The notes below the pieces were generated by a model that saw nothing but the letters and a program-made list of their open reading frames with translations, was not told the origin of the DNA and did not search any database. From Alphaproteobacteria bacterium (GTDB taxonomy: Bacteria; Pseudomonadota; Alphaproteobacteria; Rhodospirillales; Magnetospirillaceae): a stretch of 17,078 nt of DNA. The translations under genes and the position numbers were made by a program. Below are positions 1 through 7,387 of this stretch, piece by piece (within the stretch, counting starts at the first letter, position 1; the number at the start of each line of letters is the position of its first letter). The stretch covers positions 1 to 17,078 of the forward strand of contig JADFZP010000019.1 in the NCBI GenBank assembly GCA_015232485.1, given 5' to 3'.

Positions 1-210
1 GAGACCGTTCTGTGTCATCGCCCATTCGAGCGGCGCCCGCGCGCGGGTCCATTCCTCCAGCGCCGCCCGATGGGCCGCCACTGCCTCCTCCAGCCGCGCC
101 GTCCCGCCCTCCCGCTCGCCGAGCGAGCACAGCGCGATGCCGAGATAGTTCTGCGTCATGGCCCAGTCGAGCGGCGCTCGCTCGCGGGTGTATTCTTCCA
201 ATGCCGCGCG
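1..210 (-). repeat. 141-bp tandem coding repeat (TPR units)
   Basis: Two tandem imperfect copies of a 141-bp unit encode successive TPR-like motifs. The sequence near 7-60 recurs near 148-200 with only scattered substitutions (for example gttctgtgtcat at 7 and gttctgcgtcat at 148). The first unit in the window is cut by the edge, so the copy number cannot be counted. Confidence 0.75.
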
Positions 211-1014
211 GTAGGCTACCACCGCCTCATTAAGGGGTTTGGTTTGGCCGGTCTGTTCGCTCAGGGTCGTCAGGGATCCGGCGAGCACGAGGCGGGTTCT
301 TGCGATCTGCTCGGGAGTCCAGCCGGAGCGGCCCTTTGTGGCGTTCAGCAGGGTCCGCACGCGGGCAACGGTCGTGACCAATCGATCGGCGACGAAGTGG
401 CCTTCGTTGGCGGCGCTTTCGGCGTCGTGGCGGCTGATCAGCAGGTCGAGGATGCTCGACAGGTCCGTCCAGAACAGCTCCGGCAGGCGCAGGGCCGAGT
501 CGGTCACGTAGCGGCCGTCGCGCGGCCCGTCCTCGTCCGGGGTCCACCACACGCGTGGCACGGCTTTGCCGTCGACGCGCAGCACGGTGCCCCAGAGGAC
601 CACCGAACCGCCGCTCTCTTTAAGGAATTCGCGCGCTCGCTCGTGGCCGGCGCGTTCGGCCTCTTCGGAGATCGGGCCGTCGGCCGCGATGGTGCGGTCG
701 AGGGGCAGAACCTCGACCCCCTTGAATTCGAGGAGGCCGTGGAGGAGTACCTTGCGTTGCTCGTCCTTGACGTCATTGTCGAATTTTGCCACCAGGATCG
801 TGAACCGCTTCGGGTCGGCGCGGGGAACGCCGTCGCGGCTCATATGCTCGACCAGCCACGAGATCCCCGGCCACGAGGCGATCTTGTCGGTATTGGTCCA
901 GACGAATAGGGTCACCCCGCTGAGGGCGAAAGCGAAAGCCCCCCGCCAGCCCCAGCGGCGCCACAACCAGTCGCGCAACCATTTCAGAATGTCTGGCGCC
1001 TCGCCCTCGGCCAT
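1..1014 (-). CDS. Membrane-anchored TPR-repeat protein (partial, C-terminus beyond window)
   Basis: The reading frame is open on the minus strand from an ATG at 1014 to the window edge, giving 338 residues without a stop. A purine-rich GGGGAGG ribosome site lies about 8 bases upstream of the ATG. The N-terminus is short and basic/aromatic (several Trp and Arg), then one hydrophobic segment at about residues 24-40 that looks like a membrane anchor. A globular middle part (about 60-250) contains ILVAKFDND and VVLWGTVLR, which I do not assign to a named domain. From about residue 265 there are tandem TPR-like units carrying YRAALEE and APLDWAMTQN; two units are visible with a 47-residue period, and more probably lie outside. 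TPR arrays usually mediate protein-protein contacts; the partner and role here are unknown. The gene is divergent from dprA. Family type is fairly sure, function is not. Confidence 0.82.
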   Translation of the reverse strand, partial: MAEGEAPDILKWLRDWLWRRWGWRGAFAFALSGVTLFVWTNTDKIASWPGISWLVEHMSRDGVPRADPKRFTILVAKFDNDVKDEQRKVLLHGLLEFKGVEVLPLDRTIAADGPISEEAERAGHERAREFLKESGGSVVLWGTVLRVDGKAVPRVWWTPDEDGPRDGRYVTDSALRLPELFWTDLSSILDLLISRHDAESAANEGHFVADRLVTTVARVRTLLNATKGRSGWTPEQIARTRLVLAGSLTTLSEQTGQTKPLNEAVVAYRAALEEYTRERAPLDWAMTQNYLGIALCSLGEREGGTARLEEAVAAHRAALEEWTRARAPLEWAMTQNGL

Positions 1015-1049
1015 CACCCACCCTCCCCATATGCACACTTTACCAATGG

Positions 1050-1078
1050 ATGATCACCGCGCCCAGACCGCAAGTCAA
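1050..1078 (-). promoter_or_regulatory. Candidate sigma70-type promoter for the TPR-protein gene
   Basis: On the minus strand TTGACT (1078-1073) is separated by 17 bases from GATCAT (1055-1050). The predicted start of transcription would lie about 30 bases before the ATG at 1014. The -35 match is 5 of 6 and the -10 match is weak, so this is only a candidate. Confidence 0.3.
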
Positions 1079-1161
1079 TGCCCAGCCCGCCCCCGCCGGT
1101 CGCCAAAAACTTGCGCTCGGCCCCTTGACCGCGTTCCCGTTTTGGTCCATGGTCCACACCC

Positions 1162-2304
1162 ATGACGAACACCGACCAACGCGCGCTCACGCAAGCCGAA
1201 CGACGGGACTGGTTGCGGTTGATCCGCAGCGAGAATGTCGGGCCGGTGACCTTTCATCGGCTGGTCGAGCGGTATGGCTCGGCGGGGGCGGCGATCGAGG
1301 CTTTGCCGGAATTGGCGCGGCGCGGTGGGCGGGCCAAGCCGATCCTGGTGGCGTCGAAGGCTTCGGCCGAGGCCGAGATCGCGGCGCATGAGCGGAATGG
1401 GGCGGTGCTGATCGCCAGCGTCGAGCCGGGCTATCCGGCGGCGATGCGGGGGCTGGACGACGCGCCGCCGTTGTTGTCGGTGTATGGCAACGCGCATCTG
1501 CTGACCCGGCCGGCGGTGGCGGTGGTCGGGGCGCGCAACGCCTCGGTCAACGGGCGGCGCATCGCGCAGGGCATCGCGGCGGAGTTGGGGCAAGCGGGGC
1601 TTTTGGTGGTGTCGGGCATGGCGCGCGGCATCGACACGGCGGCGCACGAGGGTGTTTTGGCGGGCGAGACGCCGGGCGCCACGGCGGCGGTGATGGCGGG
1701 CGGGGTCGACCATATCTATCCGCCCGAGAACGACGATCTGTATCGGCGCATCGTGGCGCAGGGCGTCGCGGTGTCCGAGATGCCGCCCGGCACGGTGCCG
1801 CAGGCCAGCCATTTTCCCCGGCGCAACCGGATCATCTCGGGCATCTCGCTCGGGGTGGTGGTGGTCGAGGCCAGCCCGCGCTCGGGTTCGCTGATCACGG
1901 CGCGGCTGGCGCTGGAACAGGGGCGCGAGGTGTTCGCGGTGCCGGGCTCGCCGCTCGATCCGCGTTGCGCCGGGCCGAACGGGCTGATTCGGCAGGGCGC
2001 GACTTTGACCGAGACGGCCGACGATGTTCTCGCGGTGCTGGCCGACATGCTGCGCCGACCGGCCGTCGAGGCGCGCCCGGCCAAGGGTTTCGGCGGCTTG
2101 GCGCCCCCTTGCGACGACGAGAAGGCGGTGGCCGCGGCGCGGTCGGTGGTGCTCGAAGGCTTGGGGCCGGCCCCCGTGGCGGTTGACGAAATCATCAGGC
2201 GGTGCCAATTGTCTCCCGCCGTGGTGTCAACGGTCCTTTTGGAACTGGAACTGGCGGGCCGGCTGGAGAGACACCCCGGCCATCGGGTCTCGCTCCTGGG
2301 CTAG
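1162..2304 (+). CDS. dprA: DNA-processing protein DprA (Smf)
   Basis: The 380-residue product is a full-length DprA, the cytoplasmic single-strand DNA-binding protein that loads RecA onto incoming DNA during natural transformation and is also kept in many species not known to be competent. An N-terminal helical region (about 1-75) leads into the Rossmann-like DprA domain: VVGARNAS at 121-128, SGMARGIDTAAHEG from 151, FPRRNRIISG at 218-227, EASPRSGSLITA at 236-247, VPGSP at 260-264 and GPNGLIRQGA at 271-280. A winged-helix C-terminal domain (about 325-378) is present, as in many proteobacterial DprAs. No clear ribosome-binding site precedes the ATG; no better start is visible. topA follows after 40 bases, the usual alphaproteobacterial order. 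Base usage is as GC-rich as its neighbours. Confidence 0.96.
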   Translation: MTNTDQRALTQAERRDWLRLIRSENVGPVTFHRLVERYGSAGAAIEALPELARRGGRAKPILVASKASAEAEIAAHERNGAVLIASVEPGYPAAMRGLDDAPPLLSVYGNAHLLTRPAVAVVGARNASVNGRRIAQGIAAELGQAGLLVVSGMARGIDTAAHEGVLAGETPGATAAVMAGGVDHIYPPENDDLYRRIVAQGVAVSEMPPGTVPQASHFPRRNRIISGISLGVVVVEASPRSGSLITARLALEQGREVFAVPGSPLDPRCAGPNGLIRQGATLTETADDVLAVLADMLRRPAVEARPAKGFGGLAPPCDDEKAVAAARSVVLEGLGPAPVAVDEIIRRCQLSPAVVSTVLLELELAGRLERHPGHRVSLLG

Positions 2305-2344
2305 TGTCCCCACCCCCCCTTTTTCGTCGGTGCTGTCGGTCCTC

Positions 2345-5023
2345 ATGAAAATCGTCGTCGTCGAATCCCCGGCCAAGGCCAAGACCATCAACAAGTATCT
2401 TGGCGATGGCTATCACGTGCTGGCCTCGTTCGGGCACATCCGCGACCTGCCGGCCAAGGACGGCTCGGTGCGGCCCGATCAGGACTTCGCCATGGATTGG
2501 GAGGTCGACCCCAAATCCGAAAAGCACGTCCGCGAGATCGCCAGCGCGCTGAAAGGCGCCGACGGCCTGATCCTCGCCACCGATCCGGATCGCGAGGGCG
2601 AGGCCATCTCGTGGCACGTCCGCGAGGTGCTCGACGCCCGCAAGGCGCTGAAGAAGGGCATGGACGTCAAGCGCGTGGTGTTCAACGAGATCACCAAGAC
2701 CGCCGTGCTCGACGCGATGCGCAATCCGCGCGAACTGGACCAGGAACTGGTGCACGCCTATCTGGCGCGCCGGGCGCTGGATTATCTGGTCGGCTTCACC
2801 CTGTCGCCGGTGCTGTGGCGCAAGCTGCCGGGCAGCCGCTCGGCCGGCCGCGTCCAGTCGGTGGCGTTGCGTCTGGTCTGCGAGCGCGAAGCCGAGATCG
2901 AGTCCTTCCAGACCCGCGAATATTGGACGGTCGACGCCGATTTCCTGACGCCCCGCTCGGGCCAGGTGACCGCCGGGTTGACCCATCTCGAGGGCCGCAA
3001 GCTCGACAAGTTCGATTTGGGCGACCAAGCCGCCGCCGAGGCGGCCCGCGCCACCATCCAGGCGTCGCGCTTCGACGTCGCCTCGATCGAGCGCCGCAAG
3101 GTCAAGCGCCACCCGCAACCGCCCTTCACCACCTCGACTTTGCAGCAGGAGGCGTCGCGCAAGCTGCACCTCGCGGCGGCGCGCACCATGCAGCTCGCCC
3201 AGCGGCTTTACGAGGGCGTCGAGATCGGCGGCGAGACGGTCGGCTTGATCACCTATATGCGAACCGACGGCGTGCAGATGGCGGCCGAGGCGATCGCCGC
3301 GACCCGCGCCCTGATCGGCCAGCAATGGGGCGCCAGCCACGTCCCCCCCGCCCCGCGCATCTACAAGACCAAGGCCAAGAACGCCCAGGAGGCGCACGAG
3401 GCGATCCGTCCGACCGACGTCAGCCGCCGGCCCGAGGACGTGGCGCCCTATGTCGACCGCGACCAGTTGCGCCTGTACGAATTGGTGTGGAAGCGCACCA
3501 TCGCCAGCCAGATGGAAAGCGCCGTGCTCGATCAGGTGGCGGTCGACATCGCCTCGCCCGATCGCAAGACGGTGCTGCGCGCCACCGGCTCGGTGGTGGT
3601 GTTCCACGGTTTCCTGGAACTGTATCGCGAGAGCGGCGACGACGACGCCGAAGACGAGGCCGACCGCCTGCTGCCCGACGTCGCCGAGGGCGACCCGATG
3701 AACCTCAAGGCGGTGCGCCACGCCCAGCACTTCACCCAGCCTCCGCCGCGCTACAGCGAGGCGAGTCTGGTCAAGAAGCTGGAGGAGTTGGGCATCGGCC
3801 GGCCGTCGACCTACGCCTCGATCCTGTCGGTGTTGCAGGAGCGCGAATACGTCCGCTTCGAGAACCGCCGCTTCGTCCCCGAGGATCGCGGCCGTCTGGT
3901 GACCGCCTTCCTGGAGAACTTCTTCAACCGCTACGTCCAGTACAACTTCACCGCCGATCTGGAAAACCAGCTCGACGAGATTTCGGGCGGGCGGATCGAC
4001 TGGAAGGCGGTGCTGCGCGAGTTCTGGCGGCCCTTCGCCGGCTCGGTCGACGACACCAAGGAACTGCGCGTCTCGCAGGTGCTCGACACCTTGGACCTGG
4101 AATTGGGTCCGCATTTCTTCCCGCCCCGCGCCGATGGCGGCGATCCGCGCAATTGCCCGACCTGCCAGGCCGGACGGCTGAGCCTGAAGCTGGGCAAGTT
4201 CGGCGCCTTCATCGGCTGCTCGAACTATCCCGAATGCCGCTTCACGCGGCCGCTGGCGGTGGCCGGCGAAGGTGGCCCCGAAGAGGCCGGCGACGGGCCG
4301 AAGGAACTGGGGCTCGACCCCGCCAGCGGCTTGATGGTCTCGCTGCGCAAGGGGCCTTACGGGCAATACGTCCAGCTTGGCGAGGCCGAGGGCAAGCTGA
4401 AGCCCAAGCGGGTGTCGCTGTATCGCGGCCTCGACCCGGCCACCCTCGACCTGGGCCGCGCCATCAAGCTGCTTGAACTGCCGCGCCAGATCGGCGTGCA
4501 TCCCGAAACCGGCAATCCGATCGCCGCCGGCGTCGGCCGCTTCGGGCCCTATGTCAAGCATGGCGACGTCTTCAAGTCGCTGCCGCCCGGCGAGGACCCG
4601 CTGGAGATCGGCATCAACCGCGCCGTCGACCTGCTGGCCGGGGCGTCGCGCAAGGGGGGAACGCCGGGCAAGGTGCTGGGCGAGCATCCGCAAAGCGGCA
4701 AGCCGGTGACCTTGAACGCCGGCCGCTACGGCCCCTATGTGGCGCACGAGAAGGTCTATGCCAACGTGCCGCGCGGGCGCGAGCCCGACGACGTCACCCT
4801 GGACGAGGCGCTGGCCCTGATCGCCGCCCGCGCCGACAAGGCTCCCGCCGCCAAAACCAGGGCGAAGCCCGCCGCCAAGGCCAAGGCCAAAACCGCGACG
4901 AAGCCCAAGGCGGAAGCCAAGCCCAAGGCCGCGACGAAACCCAAGGCCGCGGCGAAACCCAAGGCCGCCGCCAAGCCCAAGGCGACGAAGCCGAAGAAAA
5001 CCGCCGCCGCCGTAGAGGATTGA
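2345..5023 (+). CDS. topA: DNA topoisomerase I (type IA, omega protein)
   Basis: The 892-residue product is a type IA topoisomerase that relaxes negative supercoils by nicking and passing one strand. The start is the ATG opening MKIVVVESPAKAKTI; the frame is open further upstream, but that stretch overlaps dprA and resembles no topoisomerase. The TOPRIM domain carries E7 and the acidic triad D80, D82, E84 in ATDPDREGE. The catalytic tyrosine is Y304 in GLITYMRTDG, with R306 next to it. A single C4 zinc finger uses C604, C607, C625 and C631. After it come C-terminal topoisomerase repeats with GPYGQYV, GRFGPYVKH and GRYGPYVAH. The last 55 or so residues are a Lys/Ala/Pro-rich tail of repeated KPKAxA units, likely a flexible DNA-binding extension. 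rnr begins 2 bases after the stop, so the two are probably cotranscribed and translationally coupled. Confidence 0.98.
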   Translation: MKIVVVESPAKAKTINKYLGDGYHVLASFGHIRDLPAKDGSVRPDQDFAMDWEVDPKSEKHVREIASALKGADGLILATDPDREGEAISWHVREVLDARKALKKGMDVKRVVFNEITKTAVLDAMRNPRELDQELVHAYLARRALDYLVGFTLSPVLWRKLPGSRSAGRVQSVALRLVCEREAEIESFQTREYWTVDADFLTPRSGQVTAGLTHLEGRKLDKFDLGDQAAAEAARATIQASRFDVASIERRKVKRHPQPPFTTSTLQQEASRKLHLAAARTMQLAQRLYEGVEIGGETVGLITYMRTDGVQMAAEAIAATRALIGQQWGASHVPPAPRIYKTKAKNAQEAHEAIRPTDVSRRPEDVAPYVDRDQLRLYELVWKRTIASQMESAVLDQVAVDIASPDRKTVLRATGSVVVFHGFLELYRESGDDDAEDEADRLLPDVAEGDPMNLKAVRHAQHFTQPPPRYSEASLVKKLEELGIGRPSTYASILSVLQEREYVRFENRRFVPEDRGRLVTAFLENFFNRYVQYNFTADLENQLDEISGGRIDWKAVLREFWRPFAGSVDDTKELRVSQVLDTLDLELGPHFFPPRADGGDPRNCPTCQAGRLSLKLGKFGAFIGCSNYPECRFTRPLAVAGEGGPEEAGDGPKELGLDPASGLMVSLRKGPYGQYVQLGEAEGKLKPKRVSLYRGLDPATLDLGRAIKLLELPRQIGVHPETGNPIAAGVGRFGPYVKHGDVFKSLPPGEDPLEIGINRAVDLLAGASRKGGTPGKVLGEHPQSGKPVTLNAGRYGPYVAHEKVYANVPRGREPDDVTLDEALALIAARADKAPAAKTRAKPAAKAKAKTATKPKAEAKPKAATKPKAAAKPKAAAKPKATKPKKTAAAVED
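4837..5008 (+). repeat. Low-complexity Lys/Ala/Pro repeat at the topA 3' end
   Basis: The last part of topA is built of near-identical 12-18-base modules of the form aagcccaaggccgc, coding for repeated KPKAxA. The DNA is therefore internally repetitive and prone to length change by slippage. It is a coding repeat rather than a mobile element. Confidence 0.8.
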
Positions 5024-5025
5024 GG

Positions 5026-7227
5026 GTGAAAAAGCCGCGCCACGTCCCGTCACCGACCAAGCAGCAGGTCCTGGACTTCATCAAGGGAGCCGAGGGCCGG
5101 GTTGGCAAACGCGAACTGGCGCGCGCCTTCAATCTGAAGGGCGACGAGAAGATCCAGATCAAGGCGATCCTGAAGCAGTTGGAGAACGAGGGCGCCGTCG
5201 AACGCGGCCACAAGCGCCGCTTCGCCCGTCCCGGCGCCATTCCCGACATGCTGGTCGTCGAGATCACCGGCACCGACACCGATGGCGAGTTGATCGCCAA
5301 GCCGCTGACCTGGTCCGAGGAGGGCCGCCCGCCCCGCATCTACATGGCGCCCGAGCGCCGCGGCGATCCCGTGCTGGGGGTCGGCGACCGCGTGTTGGCC
5401 AAGCTGCGCCGCCTGCGCGACGACACCTACGAGGGCCGCACCGTCCGCCGTGTCGCGGCGGGTCCGGGCAAGGTGCTGGGCGTGTTCCGCGCCGGCACCG
5501 ACGGCGGCGGACGGCTGGTCCCCACCGATCGGCGCCAGAAGGCCGAATACAACATCGGGCGCGGCGACACCGGCGGCGCCGAACCGGGCGAACTGGTGCT
5601 GGCCGAGGTTCTACCCTCGCCCCGCCCGCTGGGCCTGCGGGCGGTTCGCATCGTCGAGCGGCTGGGCGACATGGCCGATCCGCGCTCGGTCAGCTTGGTG
5701 TCGATCCACGCCCACGGCATCCCCAACGAATTCCCGGCCGACGCGCTGGAGCAGGCCAAGGCGGCCGGCGCGGCGCCCCTGGGCAAGCGCGAGGATCTGC
5801 GCGCCGTGCCGCTGGTCACCATCGACGGCGAGGACGCCCGCGACTTCGACGACGCGGTGTGGGCGGCGCCCGACGAGGACCCCAACAATCCCGGCGGCTG
5901 GCAGGTGGCGGTGGCGATCGCCGACGTCGCTTGGTATGTGCGCCCCGGCGACGCGCTCGACCGCTCGGCCTTCGAGCGCGGCAACTCGGTCTATTTCCCC
6001 GACCGCGTGGTGCCGATGCTGCCCGAGGAACTGTCCAACGGCTGGTGCTCGCTGAAGCCCGCCGAGGACCGCACCTGCATGGCCGTGCTGATGCGCTTCG
6101 ACAAGACGGGCGAGAAGCTGGGGCATCGCTTCCTGCGCGGCATGATGCGCTCGGCGGCCCGGCTGACCTATACACAGGTGCAGCAGGCCCGCGACGGCGC
6201 GCCGGACGAGGCCACGGCGCCTTTGGTCGAAACGGTGATCGCGCCGCTGTACGGCGCCTGGGCGGCGCTGTTCGAGGCGCGTCAGCGGCGCGGCGTGCTC
6301 GACCTCGACCTGCCCGAGCGCCAAGTGGTGATCGGCGAGGACGGTCGCATCGCCCGCGTCGTGCCGCGCGCCCGCTTCGACAGCCACCGGCTGATCGAGG
6401 ATTTCATGATCGCCGCCAACGTGGCCGCCGCCGAGACGCTGGAAAAGCTGGCCCAGCCCTGCATGTACCGGGTTCACGACAAGCCCACCCCGGACAAGCT
6501 GGAATCGCTGCGCGACTTCCTGTCCACCCTGGACCTGTCGCTGGCCAAGGGCCAGGTGATCCACCCCTCGCACTTCAACCGCGTCCTTGAACAGGCCAAG
6601 GACCGGCCCGAGGCGCATCTGATCAACGAGGTGGTGCTGCGCAGCCAGGCGCAGGCCGTCTACAGCCCCGAGAACATCGGCCATTTCGGGCTGGGGCTGG
6701 CGCGCTACGCCCATTTCACCTCTCCGATCCGGCGTTACGCCGATCTGCTGGTGCATCGCGCCCTGATCGCCGGCATGTCGCTGGGCGATGGCGCCTTGAG
6801 CCCCGCCGAGGCCGAGCGCTTCACCGAGATCGGCACGCACATCTCGGTGACCGAGCGGCGCGCCGCGACCGCCGAGCGCGACGCGCTCGACCGCTTCACG
6901 GCGCTGTTCCTGGCCGAGCGGGTCGGCACCGCCTTCCCGGCCCGCATCAACGGCGTCACCCGCTTCGGCCTGTTCGTCGAGCTGGGCGACACCGGCGCCA
7001 GCGGTTTGGTGCCGGTCGGCTCGCTGGGCGACGACTATTGGATTCACGACGAGACCCGGCACGCCCTGGTCGGCCGGCGGACCAACGCCTCGTACAGCCT
7101 GGGCGACGAGGTCGAAGTCATGCTGGTCGAAGCCAATCCGCTGACCGGCAGTCTGGTCTTCCACATGACCAGCTTGGCCGCCCCGGCGCGCGGCCCGGTG
7201 CGCGGACGCGGCCGTCCGCGCCGCTGA
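5026..7227 (+). CDS. rnr: Ribonuclease R (3'-5' exoribonuclease, RNB family)
   Basis: The product (733 residues from GTG 5026) is RNase R, a processive 3'-to-5' hydrolytic exonuclease that degrades structured RNA. An N-terminal winged-helix segment (about 10-70) precedes the cold-shock-like domains and the RNB catalytic domain (about 255-585). The RNB signature DGEDARDFDDAV supplies the metal-binding aspartates D267, D273, D275 and D276, and the later RNB motif ARYAHFTSPIRRYADLLVHR is also present. An S1 RNA-binding domain spans about 635-715 (VTRFGLFVEL), followed by a short Arg-rich tail. AGAGGA at 5014-5019 sits 6 bases before GTG 5026, which is why I prefer that start; TTG at 5020, overlapping the topA stop, is the alternative and adds two residues. 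The dprA-topA-rnr order is shared by many alphaproteobacteria. Confidence 0.96.
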   Translation: MKKPRHVPSPTKQQVLDFIKGAEGRVGKRELARAFNLKGDEKIQIKAILKQLENEGAVERGHKRRFARPGAIPDMLVVEITGTDTDGELIAKPLTWSEEGRPPRIYMAPERRGDPVLGVGDRVLAKLRRLRDDTYEGRTVRRVAAGPGKVLGVFRAGTDGGGRLVPTDRRQKAEYNIGRGDTGGAEPGELVLAEVLPSPRPLGLRAVRIVERLGDMADPRSVSLVSIHAHGIPNEFPADALEQAKAAGAAPLGKREDLRAVPLVTIDGEDARDFDDAVWAAPDEDPNNPGGWQVAVAIADVAWYVRPGDALDRSAFERGNSVYFPDRVVPMLPEELSNGWCSLKPAEDRTCMAVLMRFDKTGEKLGHRFLRGMMRSAARLTYTQVQQARDGAPDEATAPLVETVIAPLYGAWAALFEARQRRGVLDLDLPERQVVIGEDGRIARVVPRARFDSHRLIEDFMIAANVAAAETLEKLAQPCMYRVHDKPTPDKLESLRDFLSTLDLSLAKGQVIHPSHFNRVLEQAKDRPEAHLINEVVLRSQAQAVYSPENIGHFGLGLARYAHFTSPIRRYADLLVHRALIAGMSLGDGALSPAEAERFTEIGTHISVTERRAATAERDALDRFTALFLAERVGTAFPARINGVTRFGLFVELGDTGASGLVPVGSLGDDYWIHDETRHALVGRRTNASYSLGDEVEVMLVEANPLTGSLVFHMTSLAAPARGPVRGRGRPRR
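7201..7220 (+). other. Perfect 8-bp hairpin at the rnr 3' end
   Basis: cgcggacg (7201-7208) and cgtccgcg (7213-7220) form a perfect stem with a 4-base loop, five bases before the rnr stop codon. The sequence after it is only AT-rich (attattaa), without a true T run. It may act in 3'-end stabilisation or weak termination. Confidence 0.4.
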
Positions 7228-7288
7228 TTATTAACGGCGGTTCAATTCTTTGGCCCGCCGGTATTACCCCTCCATCCCGAAATACTCC

Positions 7289-7315
7289 ACCTGAGGTAGC
7301 TGCCACCTAAGAGGT
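7289..7315. promoter_or_regulatory. Two tandem ACCT/AGGT palindromes, possible operator
   Basis: ACCT-g-AGGT at 7289-7297 and ACCT-aag-AGGT at 7305-7315 are two short inverted repeats in the same 160-base gap. Their left flanks match (CCACCT at 7287 and again at 7303, a 16-bp period). They lie 36 to 66 bases upstream of a CATAAT -10-like hexamer, a position usual for an activator or repressor. No bound protein can be named. Confidence 0.35.
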
Positions 7316-7350
7316 AGGCGAAAATTCTGTACCTGTGGGGGGGCTCCCCG

Positions 7351-7380
7351 CATAATGCCCTCGCTTACCGCTTAGGGCAT
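7351..7380 (+). promoter_or_regulatory. -10-like CATAAT overlapping a 7-bp inverted repeat before the S41 gene
   Basis: CATAAT (7351-7356) is a good -10 hexamer, but the expected -35 position (7328-7333, tgtacc) matches poorly, as in factor-dependent promoters. An inverted repeat atgccct (7355-7361) and agggcat (7374-7380) with a 12-base loop starts in the hexamer and runs to 7 bases before the GTG start. It could be an operator or a leader hairpin. Confidence 0.35.
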
Positions 7381-7387
7381 ACCACGG

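Noticed and set aside
70..909. Plus-strand frame of 279 codons over the TPR-protein gene
   Set aside because: The minus strand encodes clear TPR repeats and a membrane anchor with a good ribosome site; the plus-strand product shows nothing recognisable.
1125..1153. Possible dprA promoter: TTGACC at 1125-1130 and CATGGT at 1148-1153
   Set aside because: The spacing is 17, but the -10 is poor and the transcript would start almost at the ATG. Not enough to call.
4837..5008. Regular repeats at the topA end considered as a CRISPR-like array
   Set aside because: Units are in frame, contiguous, lack unique spacers and encode KPKA repeats in the protein.
2195..5053. Very long open frame (952 codons) on the minus strand across topA
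   Set aside because: It lies wholly opposite a well-supported topA, has low-complexity Gly/Leu/Arg-rich sequence and no recognisable motif. Long antisense frames are expected in GC-rich coding DNA.
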